DNA from: Gemmatimonadota bacterium
GTDB lineage: Bacteria; Gemmatimonadota; Gemmatimonadetes; Gemmatimonadales; Gemmatimonadaceae
Direction of reading: 5' to 3'
Assembly: GCA_019510405.1 (NCBI GenBank)
Contig: JAEKKK010000087.1
Span: forward strand, 1-35,499
DNA length: 35,499 bases
Both the position numbers and the translations under genes were made by a program. The first letter of the stretch is position 1; every line of letters begins with the position of its first letter. Shown piece by piece: positions 1 to 7,869 of this stretch. Under the pieces are notes generated by a model. It was not told where the DNA came from and made no database searches. It worked only from the letters and a program-made list of their open reading frames with translations.

Positions 1-30
1 GAACGGCGTGCGATGATTCGCACGCCGTTC
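1..30. terminator. Perfect 13-bp hairpin at the left edge
   Basis: Bases 1-13 and 18-30 are perfect reverse complements with a TGAT loop. A short T-containing stretch (GTCATTT) follows, but not a strong T run. It is probably the terminator of a gene lying left of the window, on either strand. A second hairpin (47-54 with 68-75, 8 bp, 13-nt loop) follows before the icd promoter. Confidence 0.5.
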
Positions 31-110
31 GTCATTTCGGGCACGGCGCCGGCCGCGTGAGGCCAACGGCCGGCGGGCATCGATCGTACGATGCGGCAGC
101 GTTCGTTTGC

Positions 111-139
111 TTGAAGTGACCTGTGGCGCCGGATAGCTT
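111..139 (+). promoter_or_regulatory. Probable icd promoter
   Basis: TTGAAG (111-116), a 17-bp spacer and TAGCTT (134-139) lie 42 bp before the icd start. The -10 element is unlike TATAAT but matches the TARSTT form seen before yicC, the HU gene and nuoA. Transcription would begin near 146. A dyad, GCATCG-N6-CGATGC (77-94), lies just upstream and could be an operator. Confidence 0.5.
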
Positions 140-181
140 ACCTCGGTTCCACACCCCTCCAACAGACTCTCCAGGACAGGC

Positions 182-1429
182 ATGGCCAGCTACCGCTTCG
201 CGTCCCGCCCCTCCCAGGGCGAGGCGATCGCTTTCGAGCAGGGCGCACTCAAGGTGCCCGCCAACCCGGTCATCCCCTTCGTCGAAGGCGACGGCACCGG
301 ACCCGACATCTGGCGTGCTTCCGTGCGCGTGTTCGACGCCGCCGTCGAGAAGGCGTACGGTGGTGAGCGGAAGGTCAGCTGGATGAAGGTCTTTGCCGGT
401 GAGGAATCCCACGCCAAGCACGGCGAGTGGCTTCCCGACGAGACGCTCGAGGCGTTCAAGGAATTCCGCGTCTCCATCAAGGGCCCGCTTTCCACGCCGG
501 TCGGTGGCGGCATCCGGTCGCTGAACGTGATGCTCCGGCAGGTGCTCGATCTGTACGCGTGCATCCGTCCGGTGCGCTACTTCGAGGGCGTCGGCAACCC
601 GATGAAGGAGCCCGAGAAGCTCAACGTCGTCATCTTCCGCGAGAACACGGAGGACGTGTATGCGGGCATCGAGTGGAAGGCCGGCTCCCCCGAGGCGAAC
701 GAACTGATCGAGTTCATTCACCGCAAGTTCGGCAAGGACATCCGCGCCAACTCGGCGATCGGCATCAAGCCGATGTCGGAGTTCGGCTCGCGGCGCCTCG
801 TGAACATGGCCGCGCGCTACGCGCTCGAGAACAATCGCAAGTCGCTGACGCTCGTCCACAAGGGGAACATCATGAAGTTCACCGAGGGCGCCTTCCGCGA
901 CTGGGGTTACGACGAGGCGGCGAAGGCGTTCCCGGGGCAGACGGTGACCGAGGCCGAGTTCTCGAAGGGCGGTGCCGGTGCGCGCGCCGATTGCCTCATC
1001 GTGAAGGATCGCATCGCCGATGCGATGTTCCAGCAGCTGCTGCTGCGCCCCGACGAGTACGACGTCATCGCGACGCCGAACCTGAACGGCGACTACATCT
1101 CCGACGCCGCGGCGGCGCAGGTCGGTGGTCTCGGGATTGCGCCAGGCGGCAACGTCGGCGACGGCCTCGCCGTGTTCGAGGCGACCCATGGCACCGCGCC
1201 GAAGTACGCCAATCTCGACAAGATCAATCCGGGGAGCGTCATCCTCTCCGGTGTGATGATGTTCGAGTACATGGGGTGGAAGGAGGCTGGCAAGTTGATC
1301 GTGACGGGACTCGAGAACGCGATCAAGAGCAAGCGAGTCACCTACGATCTCGCACGCCAGATGTCCGGCTCGACCGAGGTGAGCACCTCCGCGTTCGGCG
1401 ATCAGATCATCAAGGGGATGCGCGCCTGA
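182..1429 (+). CDS. icd: NADP-dependent isocitrate dehydrogenase
   Basis: Oxidatively decarboxylates isocitrate to 2-oxoglutarate in the TCA cycle, in the cytoplasm. The 415-residue product has the usual length of the bacterial homodimeric enzyme. The substrate loop [15 protein letters not shown] (101-115) contains Ser113 and Asn115, at the same numbers as in E. coli, where Ser113 is the site of regulatory phosphorylation. The NADP-type signature HGTAPKYA (336-343) gives Lys341 and Tyr342, and the later Tyr388 and Arg392 also fit NADP rather than NAD use. An AGGACAGG stretch just before the ATG can serve as ribosome binding site. It stands alone behind its own promoter and is followed by a hairpin that holds its stop codon. 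No lesion is visible, unlike several neighbours. Confidence 0.96.
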   Translation: MASYRFASRPSQGEAIAFEQGALKVPANPVIPFVEGDGTGPDIWRASVRVFDAAVEKAYGGERKVSWMKVFAGEESHAKHGEWLPDETLEAFKEFRVSIKGPLSTPVGGGIRSLNVMLRQVLDLYACIRPVRYFEGVGNPMKEPEKLNVVIFRENTEDVYAGIEWKAGSPEANELIEFIHRKFGKDIRANSAIGIKPMSEFGSRRLVNMAARYALENNRKSLTLVHKGNIMKFTEGAFRDWGYDEAAKAFPGQTVTEAEFSKGGAGARADCLIVKDRIADAMFQQLLLRPDEYDVIATPNLNGDYISDAAAAQVGGLGIAPGGNVGDGLAVFEATHGTAPKYANLDKINPGSVILSGVMMFEYMGWKEAGKLIVTGLENAIKSKRVTYDLARQMSGSTEVSTSAFGDQIIKGMRA

Positions 1430-1439
1430 GGCGCGCATC
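1417..1439 (+). terminator. Hairpin with the icd stop codon as its loop
   Basis: GATGCGCGCC (1417-1426) pairs perfectly with GGCGCGCATC (1430-1439). The 3-base loop is the TGA stop codon of icd. TCTTC follows, a weak T-rich tail. It could terminate or stabilise the icd transcript before pepA, which starts 24 bp later. Confidence 0.5.
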
Positions 1440-1463
1440 TCTTCACCGTCCCAATCAGGCACC

Positions 1464-2933
1464 ATGACGCTGAGTCTTGCCGCGGAGCGGGGAGCCCCCG
1501 CTTCGCTCGACGTCCCGCTGTTGGTCATCGCGCTCGCCGCCGGCGCAGCGCTCGACGAGCCGCTCGCCGCTCTCGATCGCCAACTCGGTGGCGCAATCGG
1601 CCGGCTGCTCGCGCGCCGCGACTTTCGCGCCGGCCGCGACGAGACGCTGCATCTCGCGGGCGGCTCGTCCGGGCCGGCGCGTGTCCTTCTCATCGGCATC
1701 GGAAAGACGGAGCGCGTGCCAGGGCTCCGTCGCGCCGGCGCGCTCGCCGCACGTCAGGCAGGGCGCATGGGCGCGGGCCGGTTGGCGTTCTATGCCGGCA
1801 CGCTCGACCGGCGGGAGACCGAAGCCGTCGCCCTCGGTCTGGCCGCGGGGGCGTGGGACTACACGGACACGAAGACGCTGCCGCCCGAGGATGAGCGCCG
1901 CGCACCGTTGACTGCTGCCGTGATCCTCGCCGCGGACGACGCGGGACTGGACGACGGACGCGCCCTCGCCGAAGGGCACGGCCTCGCGCGCACGCTCGGG
2001 ATGATGCCGGGCAACCTGTGCACGCCGGAGTTTCTCGCCGACACCGCACGGGACATCGCGCAGCGGCACGGGCTCACCGTCACGGTGCTCGGCCGCGAGG
2101 AGATGGAGCGCGAGGGAATGGGCAGCTTCCTCTGCGTCGCGCAGGGAACGCCGCAGGAGCCGAAGCTCATCGCGCTCGAGTATCGCGGCGGTGCCGCCGG
2201 AGCCAAGCCGGTGGCGCTGGTTGGGAAGGGACTCTGCTTCGACTCGGGCGGCATCTCGATCAAGCCGGCGCAGGGCATGGAGTGGATGAAGTTCGACATG
2301 TGCGGCGCGGCGGGCGTCCTCGGCGCGATGGAAGCCATCGCGCGCATGCGCCTGCCCGTCAACGTGGTCGGTCTGGTCGGCTCGACGACGAACATGCCGT
2401 CGGGCACCGCGGTGAAGCCGGGCGACGTCGTGCGCAGCATGTCGGGGAAGTTCATCGAGATCATCAACACCGACGCGGAAGGACGGCTCGTGCTCGCCGA
2501 TGTCCTGTCCTACGCCAAGCGCTTCGATCCCGCCGCGGTCGTCGATGCGGCGACGCTCACGGGCGCCTGTGTCATCGCCCTCGGCCACACGGCGACGGGC
2601 GTGATGGGCAACGACGCGGCGCTCGTCCGCGAAGTGCTCGAGGCGGGAACACGCGCCGGGGAGCCGGGGTGGGAGCTTCCCATGTGGGACGACTATCGGG
2701 AGCTCATCAAGTCCGACGTGGCCGACATCAAGAACTCCGGAGGCCGCCCCGCGGGCACGATCACGGCGGCGTTCTTCCTCAAGGAGTTCGCCGACGGCTA
2801 TCCGTGGGGACGACGGGACGGGGCCAGGTCCCCGTCCGTCGCGATACGGTATCGGGCCGGAAGGATACGCTGCCGACGCGCACCGACACGACGCGCGCGC
2901 GCGCGGCGCGATCGGGGATCGATACGGTCCTGA
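1464..2933 (+). CDS. pepA: Leucyl aminopeptidase, C-terminus lost (truncated)
   Basis: Peptidase family M17 aminopeptidase, which removes N-terminal residues from peptides with two metal ions in the cytoplasm. The N-terminal macro-like domain covers about residues 1-160 and the catalytic domain follows. The metal and catalytic residues of the family are visible: Lys255, Asp260 and Lys267 in the stretch GKGLCFDSGGISIKP, Asp278, and NTDAEGR with Asp337, Glu339 and Arg341. Homology stops at about residue 448 (FADGYPW, base 2807). M17 enzymes normally continue with a segment like AHLDIAGTA and about 50 more residues. Here the frame instead runs through 41 Arg-rich residues to a stop at 2933, while another frame opens into an outer-membrane protein. 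The gene end is therefore missing, by real deletion or faulty assembly. Confidence 0.85.
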   Translation: MTLSLAAERGAPASLDVPLLVIALAAGAALDEPLAALDRQLGGAIGRLLARRDFRAGRDETLHLAGGSSGPARVLLIGIGKTERVPGLRRAGALAARQAGRMGAGRLAFYAGTLDRRETEAVALGLAAGAWDYTDTKTLPPEDERRAPLTAAVILAADDAGLDDGRALAEGHGLARTLGMMPGNLCTPEFLADTARDIAQRHGLTVTVLGREEMEREGMGSFLCVAQGTPQEPKLIALEYRGGAAGAKPVALVGKGLCFDSGGISIKPAQGMEWMKFDMCGAAGVLGAMEAIARMRLPVNVVGLVGSTTNMPSGTAVKPGDVVRSMSGKFIEIINTDAEGRLVLADVLSYAKRFDPAAVVDAATLTGACVIALGHTATGVMGNDAALVREVLEAGTRAGEPGWELPMWDDYRELIKSDVADIKNSGGRPAGTITAAFFLKEFADGYPWGRRDGARSPSVAIRYRAGRIRCRRAPTRRARARRDRGSIRS

Positions 2934-4828
2934 AGCGCGACACGATCCGCGTGCCGTTGCCGCCGCGGGCGGACACGGTGCTGAAGAATGACTCGACGCG
3001 TCTCGCCTCGGTGCGTGACACCGCGAGAGCGCGCCGCGACACGATCCAGCCGCCGCTCGCGCGCGCGCCGGTGCCGCCGATCATCGAGATCGGGCCGCCC
3101 CACATCTACGACCGCGCGGCGCTCTTCGCGACCGGATCACTCACGTTGAGCGATCTGCTCGGGCGCCTGCTCGGCAACACCGAATACACTGCCGGCTGGC
3201 TGGGCGCGCCGGCTGCCGTTGCGTATCTGGGTGACGTGCGACGCATCCGCCTGTACGTCGACAACGTCGAGGTCGAGCCACTCAATCCGCGCATGCGCGG
3301 CGCCGTGGCGGTCAACGATCTGCCGCTCCACGATCTCGAAGAGCTTCGCATCGAGCGCGGTGCGGACGAACTGCGCGTCTACGCCCGGACGTGGCGTGTC
3401 GATCGCACCACGCCGTACAGCCGCGCGGACGTGTTCACCGGCGACCAGAACACGAACTTGTACCGTGCCTTCTTCGGACGGCGATGGAAGCATGGCGAGG
3501 CGTTCCAGCTCGCCGTCGAGCAGTACAACACGCAGCCCATCCGCGCGTTGCCGTCGTCGGATGCGCTGAACATCATGCTGCGCGCCGGCACGACGCACGG
3601 TCCGTGGAAGATCGATGGGTACGCCGAGCGTAGCAGTCGAAACCGCGGCGACTGGACCGGCTTCGGCGGTGCACTCTCTACCGTGGATACGATCAGAGGC
3701 CTCGCCGCGAGCGCCCTCACCGCCTACGCGCGCCTCGCGAACGGCGATCCCGAGCGCGGGCCCTGGGTGCAGCTCCTCGCCGCCGGCAACAAGTACACCC
3801 TGTCGCCACGTGAGTCGAACAACTTCCTCAGCGGCCAGAGCGACACGACGAGCAAACCGGACACCTCGTTGTTCGTCGGCCAGTACATCCTGAGCGGCGG
3901 CGTGAGCTCGGGCCCATTCAAGGCGTGGGCGACGGAACGCCTCAGCACCAACCGCGGGCGAAGCTGGTCGACGCCCTCGGCCCACGCTTCTGCCCAGACG
4001 GGGCCGATCGCGGCGTCGGTGATGGCGGAGGCATCGAGCCCGCTCACGCCGTCGATGGCCGAGGCCACGGTGAAGATCGCGCCCTTCGATCGGGTGGCGG
4101 TGTTCGGCACGGTCTCGCATTCGGGCAGCGGAACCTTCGAGCGCCTCCTGGGCGACACCGTCTCGGGCAGGACGATCGACCCCAAAGGCGTCTACGTTCC
4201 CGGTCCACTTTTCTTCTTCCCGGGCTTCGACAGCCTCGAGGTGGCGCGCTTCGAGCTCGGGGCGCGCACGAGCATGCGCGTGGAGGCAGGCGTCCGTCTC
4301 GGCCAGCTATGGATCAGCGGCGGCGCGATCCAGCGTGGCGCCACGACCCTGTTGTCTCCGGAAGACGTCCTCACCGATTCCGGGCCGGGCACGCGCGTGC
4401 GAACCGAAGGGAAGGCCACGGCGCGCATCGTCAGCGTTCGTGGGCGCCTCTACAAGGCACTCTATGCGGACGCGTGGGGGATCGCCTGGGGCGACACGAC
4501 CGGCATCCTTCGGCCACGCTACCAATCGCGCACCGAGTTGCTCCTCCAAACGAACCTCCTCGACAAGTTTCCGCGCGGGAACTTCGGGCTGCTCGCGTCC
4601 CTGGCGCACGACTACCGATCCACCGTGCGCTTTCCGCTGCTGAACGGCGAGCTGGTGAGCGTGCCCGACACGCGCGTCGTCTCGTTCCGGCTGGAGATCC
4701 GCGTCCAGACGGCCGTGGTGTCCTATCAATTCCGGAACATACTCCAGGAGCGCTACCGGCTGATCCCCGGTTTCCGGATGCCGACCCAGACGCAGCTCTA
4801 CGGTGTGAGATGGGATTTCTGGAATTGA
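2825..4828 (+). CDS. Outer-membrane beta-barrel protein with plug-like domain, start and signal peptide missing
   Basis: About 667 residues in a frame different from pepA. It begins abruptly at QVPVRRDT, followed by an Arg-Asp-Thr-rich linker (RDTV, KDTL, TDTT, RDTI and RADTV motifs to about 3050). The next segment (3100-3380) resembles a TonB-receptor plug: LSDLLGRL, a VDNVEVEP-type strand and LPLHDLEELRIERGADEL. The remainder has alternating strands, as in an outer-membrane barrel, and ends in WDFWN. No ATG lies in frame near the start and no signal peptide is present. The linker style matches exported proteins of Gemmatimonadota in which a signal peptide ends just before such a sequence. 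I infer that the first 20-30 codons were lost in the same event that removed the pepA end. Ligand and partner are unknown. Confidence 0.7.
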   Translation, partial: QVPVRRDTVSGRKDTLPTRTDTTRARAARSGIDTVLKRDTIRVPLPPRADTVLKNDSTRLASVRDTARARRDTIQPPLARAPVPPIIEIGPPHIYDRAALFATGSLTLSDLLGRLLGNTEYTAGWLGAPAAVAYLGDVRRIRLYVDNVEVEPLNPRMRGAVAVNDLPLHDLEELRIERGADELRVYARTWRVDRTTPYSRADVFTGDQNTNLYRAFFGRRWKHGEAFQLAVEQYNTQPIRALPSSDALNIMLRAGTTHGPWKIDGYAERSSRNRGDWTGFGGALSTVDTIRGLAASALTAYARLANGDPERGPWVQLLAAGNKYTLSPRESNNFLSGQSDTTSKPDTSLFVGQYILSGGVSSGPFKAWATERLSTNRGRSWSTPSAHASAQTGPIAASVMAEASSPLTPSMAEATVKIAPFDRVAVFGTVSHSGSGTFERLLGDTVSGRTIDPKGVYVPGPLFFFPGFDSLEVARFELGARTSMRVEAGVRLGQLWISGGAIQRGATTLLSPEDVLTDSGPGTRVRTEGKATARIVSVRGRLYKALYADAWGIAWGDTTGILRPRYQSRTELLLQTNLLDKFPRGNFGLLASLAHDYRSTVRFPLLNGELVSVPDTRVVSFRLEIRVQTAVVSYQFRNILQERYRLIPGFRMPTQTQLYGVRWDFWN

Positions 4829-4853
4829 CAATGTCGTTGTCGTTCCGTAACTT
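4825..4853 (+). promoter_or_regulatory. Probable yicC-gmk operon promoter
   Basis: TTGACA (4825-4830), 17-bp spacer and TAACTT (4848-4853), overlapping the end of the outer-membrane protein gene. Initiation would fall near 4860, only about 6 bases before the yicC ATG at 4866, which suggests a leaderless or nearly leaderless transcript. Confidence 0.55.
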
Positions 4854-4865
4854 AGGCCGCTCGAT

Positions 4866-5742
4866 ATGATCCGGAGCATGACGGGGTTCGGCGCAGCCGA
4901 CGGGCTGGTTGGCGGTGGCCGCGTGAGCGTCGAAGTGCGCTCCGTGAACCACCGCTTCTTCAGCCCGTCCATCAAGCTGCCGAGTGCGCTGAACCGGTGG
5001 GAAGGCGACGTGCGCGAGGCGTTGCGCCGTAAGGTCGCGCGCGGGCACGTCACCCTCGGCGCCCGCTTCGAGCGCGAGGCGGGAGGACAGCCCGATCGAC
5101 GAAACGCGCTTCGCCGCGTACGTCTCGCAGCTCCGCGGGCTGCAGGAGCGCTATGCGCTCGATCCGGCGCTCGACGTCGGCACCGTGCTGCGCCTTCCGG
5201 ACGTGTTCGCCGGTGCGGCGCGCGAGGAGCTTCCCGCCGAGGCGGGCGCCGAGCTCGTCGCGATCGTGGACCGGGCGGTGGACGCACTCCTCGCCATGCG
5301 GACGGACGAGGGCGCGCGCCTCGCCGTCTATCTCGAGGAGCGTCTGCGCGTGATCGAAGTAGCGCTCGACCGGATCGCCGTGCGGGCACCGGAGCGGGTG
5401 ACCGAGCAGCGGGATCGCCTGCGACAGGCGGTGCGCGAGCTGACCGAGGGCCTGGCGGTCGACGAGCACCGCCTCGCGCAGGAGATCGCACTCCTCGCCG
5501 ATCGTATCGACCTGGCGGAGGAGCTCTCGCGCTTCCGCGGCCACATCACGGCGTTCCGCACCGCGATCGGGGCGCCGCAGCCGGACGGTGTCGGCAAACG
5601 CCTCGGCTTCCTCCTTCAGGAGATGCTGCGGGAGGCGAATACGACGGGGAGCAAGGGGAACGACGGGGCCATCGTGGCGGACGTGCTCCAGGTGAAGGAG
5701 GAGCTGGAACGGATCCGCGAGCAGGTGGAGAACCTCGAGTGA
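4866..5742 (+). pseudogene. yicC: YicC-family endoribonuclease, frameshifted
   Basis: YicC/YloC family protein (recently described as an endoribonuclease), usually about 290 residues. The N-terminal signature MIRSMTGFG and the VEVRSVNHRFF motif are in one frame from 4866. After about FEREAG (5080) the homology moves to the next frame: IDETRFAAYV from 5095, then a continuous match ending in the typical LQVKEELERIREQVENLE at 5739. One extra base in the GGGAGGACAG region (5081-5090) would explain it. Read without correction, the first frame runs on through Arg-rich nonsense and happens to merge in frame with gmk. The gene order yicC-gmk-rpoZ-coaBC is common in bacteria, which supports the identity. 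Whether the shift is real or a sequencing error cannot be told here. Confidence 0.85.
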
Positions 5743-6380
5743 GCTCGTTCCCGATCATCCTCAGCGCCCCCAGCGGGGGCGGCAAGACGACCATCGCCAA
5801 GACCCTCCTGAGCCGGCGTGAGGATCTCGGTTACTCGGTCTCGTGCACGACGCGCGCACCGAGGCCCACGGAAGTGCCGGGACGCGATTATTATTTCATC
5901 AGCCGCGCCGAGTTCCTCGCCAAGCGGGAGGAGGGGGCGTTCGCCGAGTCCGCGGTCGTGCACGGCAATCTGTACGGCACGCTGCGCAGCGAGGTCGAAC
6001 GGGTGCTGGCCACGGGCAAGCACGTGGTGATGGACATCGACGTGCAGGGTGCCGTGCAGTTCATGCGCGCGTTCCCGCATTCGGTGACGATCTTCATTCT
6101 TCCGCCGACGGCGGAGGTGCTGCTGGAGCGCCTCCGGGCGCGACAGACGGAGAGCCCGGCGCAGTTGGCGGCGCGGCTGCAGTCGGCACTGCAGGAGCTA
6201 CAGCAGGTAGCGGAGTACGAGTACATCGTCGTCAACGACGATCTCGAGCGGGCCGTCTCGAGCGTCGAATCGATCATCGATGCCGAAACAGTCAGCCGCG
6301 AGCGCGTCAAGAATCTCCGGCACCAGGTCGGGCTGCTCATCGAGCGGCTCGAGCAAGAGATAGAAAACTCAACATCCTGA
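5739..6380 (+). CDS. gmk: Guanylate kinase
   Basis: Phosphorylates GMP to GDP with ATP in purine nucleotide synthesis; cytoplasmic. A GTG start at 5739 is chosen because it overlaps the yicC stop (GTGA) and places the P-loop APSGGGKTT at residues 10-18, as usual for the family. Other guanylate kinase features are RAPRPTEVPGRDYYF (GMP-binding region), the GNLYGT segment and DIDVQGA. The 213-residue length is typical. It lies between yicC and rpoZ, as in many bacteria. The longer frame open from 4866 is not a true YicC-Gmk fusion; it results from the yicC frameshift. Confidence 0.93.
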   Translation: MSSFPIILSAPSGGGKTTIAKTLLSRREDLGYSVSCTTRAPRPTEVPGRDYYFISRAEFLAKREEGAFAESAVVHGNLYGTLRSEVERVLATGKHVVMDIDVQGAVQFMRAFPHSVTIFILPPTAEVLLERLRARQTESPAQLAARLQSALQELQQVAEYEYIVVNDDLERAVSSVESIIDAETVSRERVKNLRHQVGLLIERLEQEIENSTS

Positions 6381-6389
6381 TCAGACATC

Positions 6390-6599
6390 ATGCGAGTCTT
6401 CACACCGGTCGAAATCGCCCAGCACGCCGCCAACAAGTACCTCGGCGTCCTCGTGGCGGCGAAGTATGCGCGAGCCCTCAACGAGTTCCCTGGCGGCTCG
6501 GCGTCGCGCGACAAGAAGCTCACGACCCGCTCCCTCGAGGAGCTGGCGAAGGGCGACATCGACTATCGCGTCGTCCCCCGCCGTCGTACGGCGGAGTGA
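6390..6599 (+). CDS. rpoZ: RNA polymerase omega subunit
   Basis: A 69-residue protein matching the small omega subunit, which helps assemble and stabilise RNA polymerase. The helical core YLGVLVAAKYARALNEFP (about 18-35) corresponds to the conserved core of omega, and KLTTRSLEELAKGDIDY corresponds to the conserved region that follows it. It sits 9 bp after gmk and before coaBC, the classic rpoZ position, which carries much of the weight for such a short protein. No strong ribosome binding site is visible, so translation may be coupled to gmk. Confidence 0.85.
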   Translation: MRVFTPVEIAQHAANKYLGVLVAAKYARALNEFPGGSASRDKKLTTRSLEELAKGDIDYRVVPRRRTAE

Positions 6600-6642
6600 T
6601 CGCCCGGGTCGCGCCCGCGCGCGGCCCGTATCATCGGCGCTC

Positions 6643-7869
6643 GTGACCGAGCCCTCTCTTCGCCCGTACGCCAACCGCCGCGTGCTGCTCGGCGTGTCGG
6701 GCGGCATCGCGAGCTACAAGACCGCGTGGCTCGCGCGGCTGCTGAGCAAGGCGGGGGCAGAGGTGGACGTCGTGATGACGCGCGCCGCCACCGAGTTCGT
6801 CGGCCCCGTCACCTTCGAGGCGCTCACCGGACGTCCCGTGCATACCGGGTTGTTCGACGCCGGGCGCGCGCTCGATCACATTCATCTCGCGCGCGCGGCG
6901 GCAGCGGTCGTCGTCGCCCCGGCGACGGCAGACTTCATGGCGCGCGCCGCGACCGGCCAGGCGGACGACCTGCTCACCGCCTGCCTGCTCGCCACCGAAG
7001 CGCCCGTGCTGCTCGTGCCGGCGATGAACGACCGGATGTGGGCCCATGCACAGACCCGGGCGAACGCCGCGCGTCTGCGCGAGCTCGGATACCGGCTGCT
7101 CGATCCGGACGATGGCGTCCTCGCGGCGGGCGAGGGGAGCGGCCCGGGACGCATGCCCGAGCCCGAGACGATCTTCGCGCACGTGGGCAGGCTGCTCGAG
7201 GATAGCGCCGCGCCACTCGTCGGCCGGCGCGTCGTGGTCACCGCTGGACCGACGCGCGAGGCGATCGACCCGGTGCGCTTCGTGTCGAATCACAGCTCGG
7301 GTCGGATGGGCGTGTCCATCGCCGCGGCCGCGTGGCGCCGCGGCGCGAGCGTCACGCTCATCGCCGGACCACTCGCCGTGCCCGCTCCGGTTGGCGTGTC
7401 GGTCGTTCGCGTCGAGTCCACCGAGGAGATGTGCCAGGCGGTCGAGCAGGCGCTCGCCGAAGCCGACGTGCTCGTGATGGCTGCCGCGCCGGCCGACTAC
7501 CGGCCTGCGAACGTCGCGACGAGCAAGTTGAAAAAGACGGGTCAGCCGCGCGCGATCGAGCTCGAGGAAAACGCCGACATACTGCGCAGCACGCGCTCTG
7601 CGCGCCGCGAGGGAGCGGTCATCGTGGGCTTCGCCCTCGAAACGGACGACCTGATCGAGAACGCGAAGCGGAAGCTGGACGCCAAGGCGCTCGATCTCAT
7701 CGTGCTGAACGACGCGAAGGAGCAGGGTGCCGGCTTCGGCGTCGAGACGAATCGCGTCACCTTGTTGACGCGCGGATCGCCCGAGCCCGAGCGCTTGCCG
7801 CTGCTCAGCAAGCCGCAGGTCGCGGACGTGATCCTCGACCGAGTGGAGGACCGCCTCCGTGGACGTTAG
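6643..7869 (+). CDS. coaBC: Bifunctional phosphopantothenoylcysteine decarboxylase / phosphopantothenate-cysteine ligase
   Basis: Two consecutive steps of coenzyme A synthesis. The N-terminal flavodoxin-like CoaC domain (about 10-185) has GVSGGIASYK, the active-site His in DHIHLARA (His79) and PAMNDRMW (126-133). The CoaB domain (about 195-408) has VTAGPTREAIDPVRF, the SKLKK lysine motif and NDAKEQGAGFGVETNRVTL. The GTG start at 6643 is chosen because it gives a normal N-terminus; the frame is open further upstream through rpoZ. The 408-residue length is normal. The substrate-lid motif usually written LACGxxGxGRM reads LAAGEGSGPGRM here: the Cys needed for the final reduction step of decarboxylation in E. 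coli Dfp (Cys158) is Ala162, with one extra residue. The end overlaps the next gene by 11 bp. Confidence 0.92.
   Translation: MTEPSLRPYANRRVLLGVSGGIASYKTAWLARLLSKAGAEVDVVMTRAATEFVGPVTFEALTGRPVHTGLFDAGRALDHIHLARAAAAVVVAPATADFMARAATGQADDLLTACLLATEAPVLLVPAMNDRMWAHAQTRANAARLRELGYRLLDPDDGVLAAGEGSGPGRMPEPETIFAHVGRLLEDSAAPLVGRRVVVTAGPTREAIDPVRFVSNHSSGRMGVSIAAAAWRRGASVTLIAGPLAVPAPVGVSVVRVESTEEMCQAVEQALAEADVLVMAAAPADYRPANVATSKLKKTGQPRAIELEENADILRSTRSARREGAVIVGFALETDDLIENAKRKLDAKALDLIVLNDAKEQGAGFGVETNRVTLLTRGSPEPERLPLLSKPQVADVILDRVEDRLRGR

Noticed and set aside
4866-6380. A single 504-codon frame that looks like a YicC-guanylate kinase fusion
   Set aside because: The middle (about 5100-5738) is Arg-rich nonsense, while the true YicC sequence is in another frame; the fusion is a product of the frameshift.
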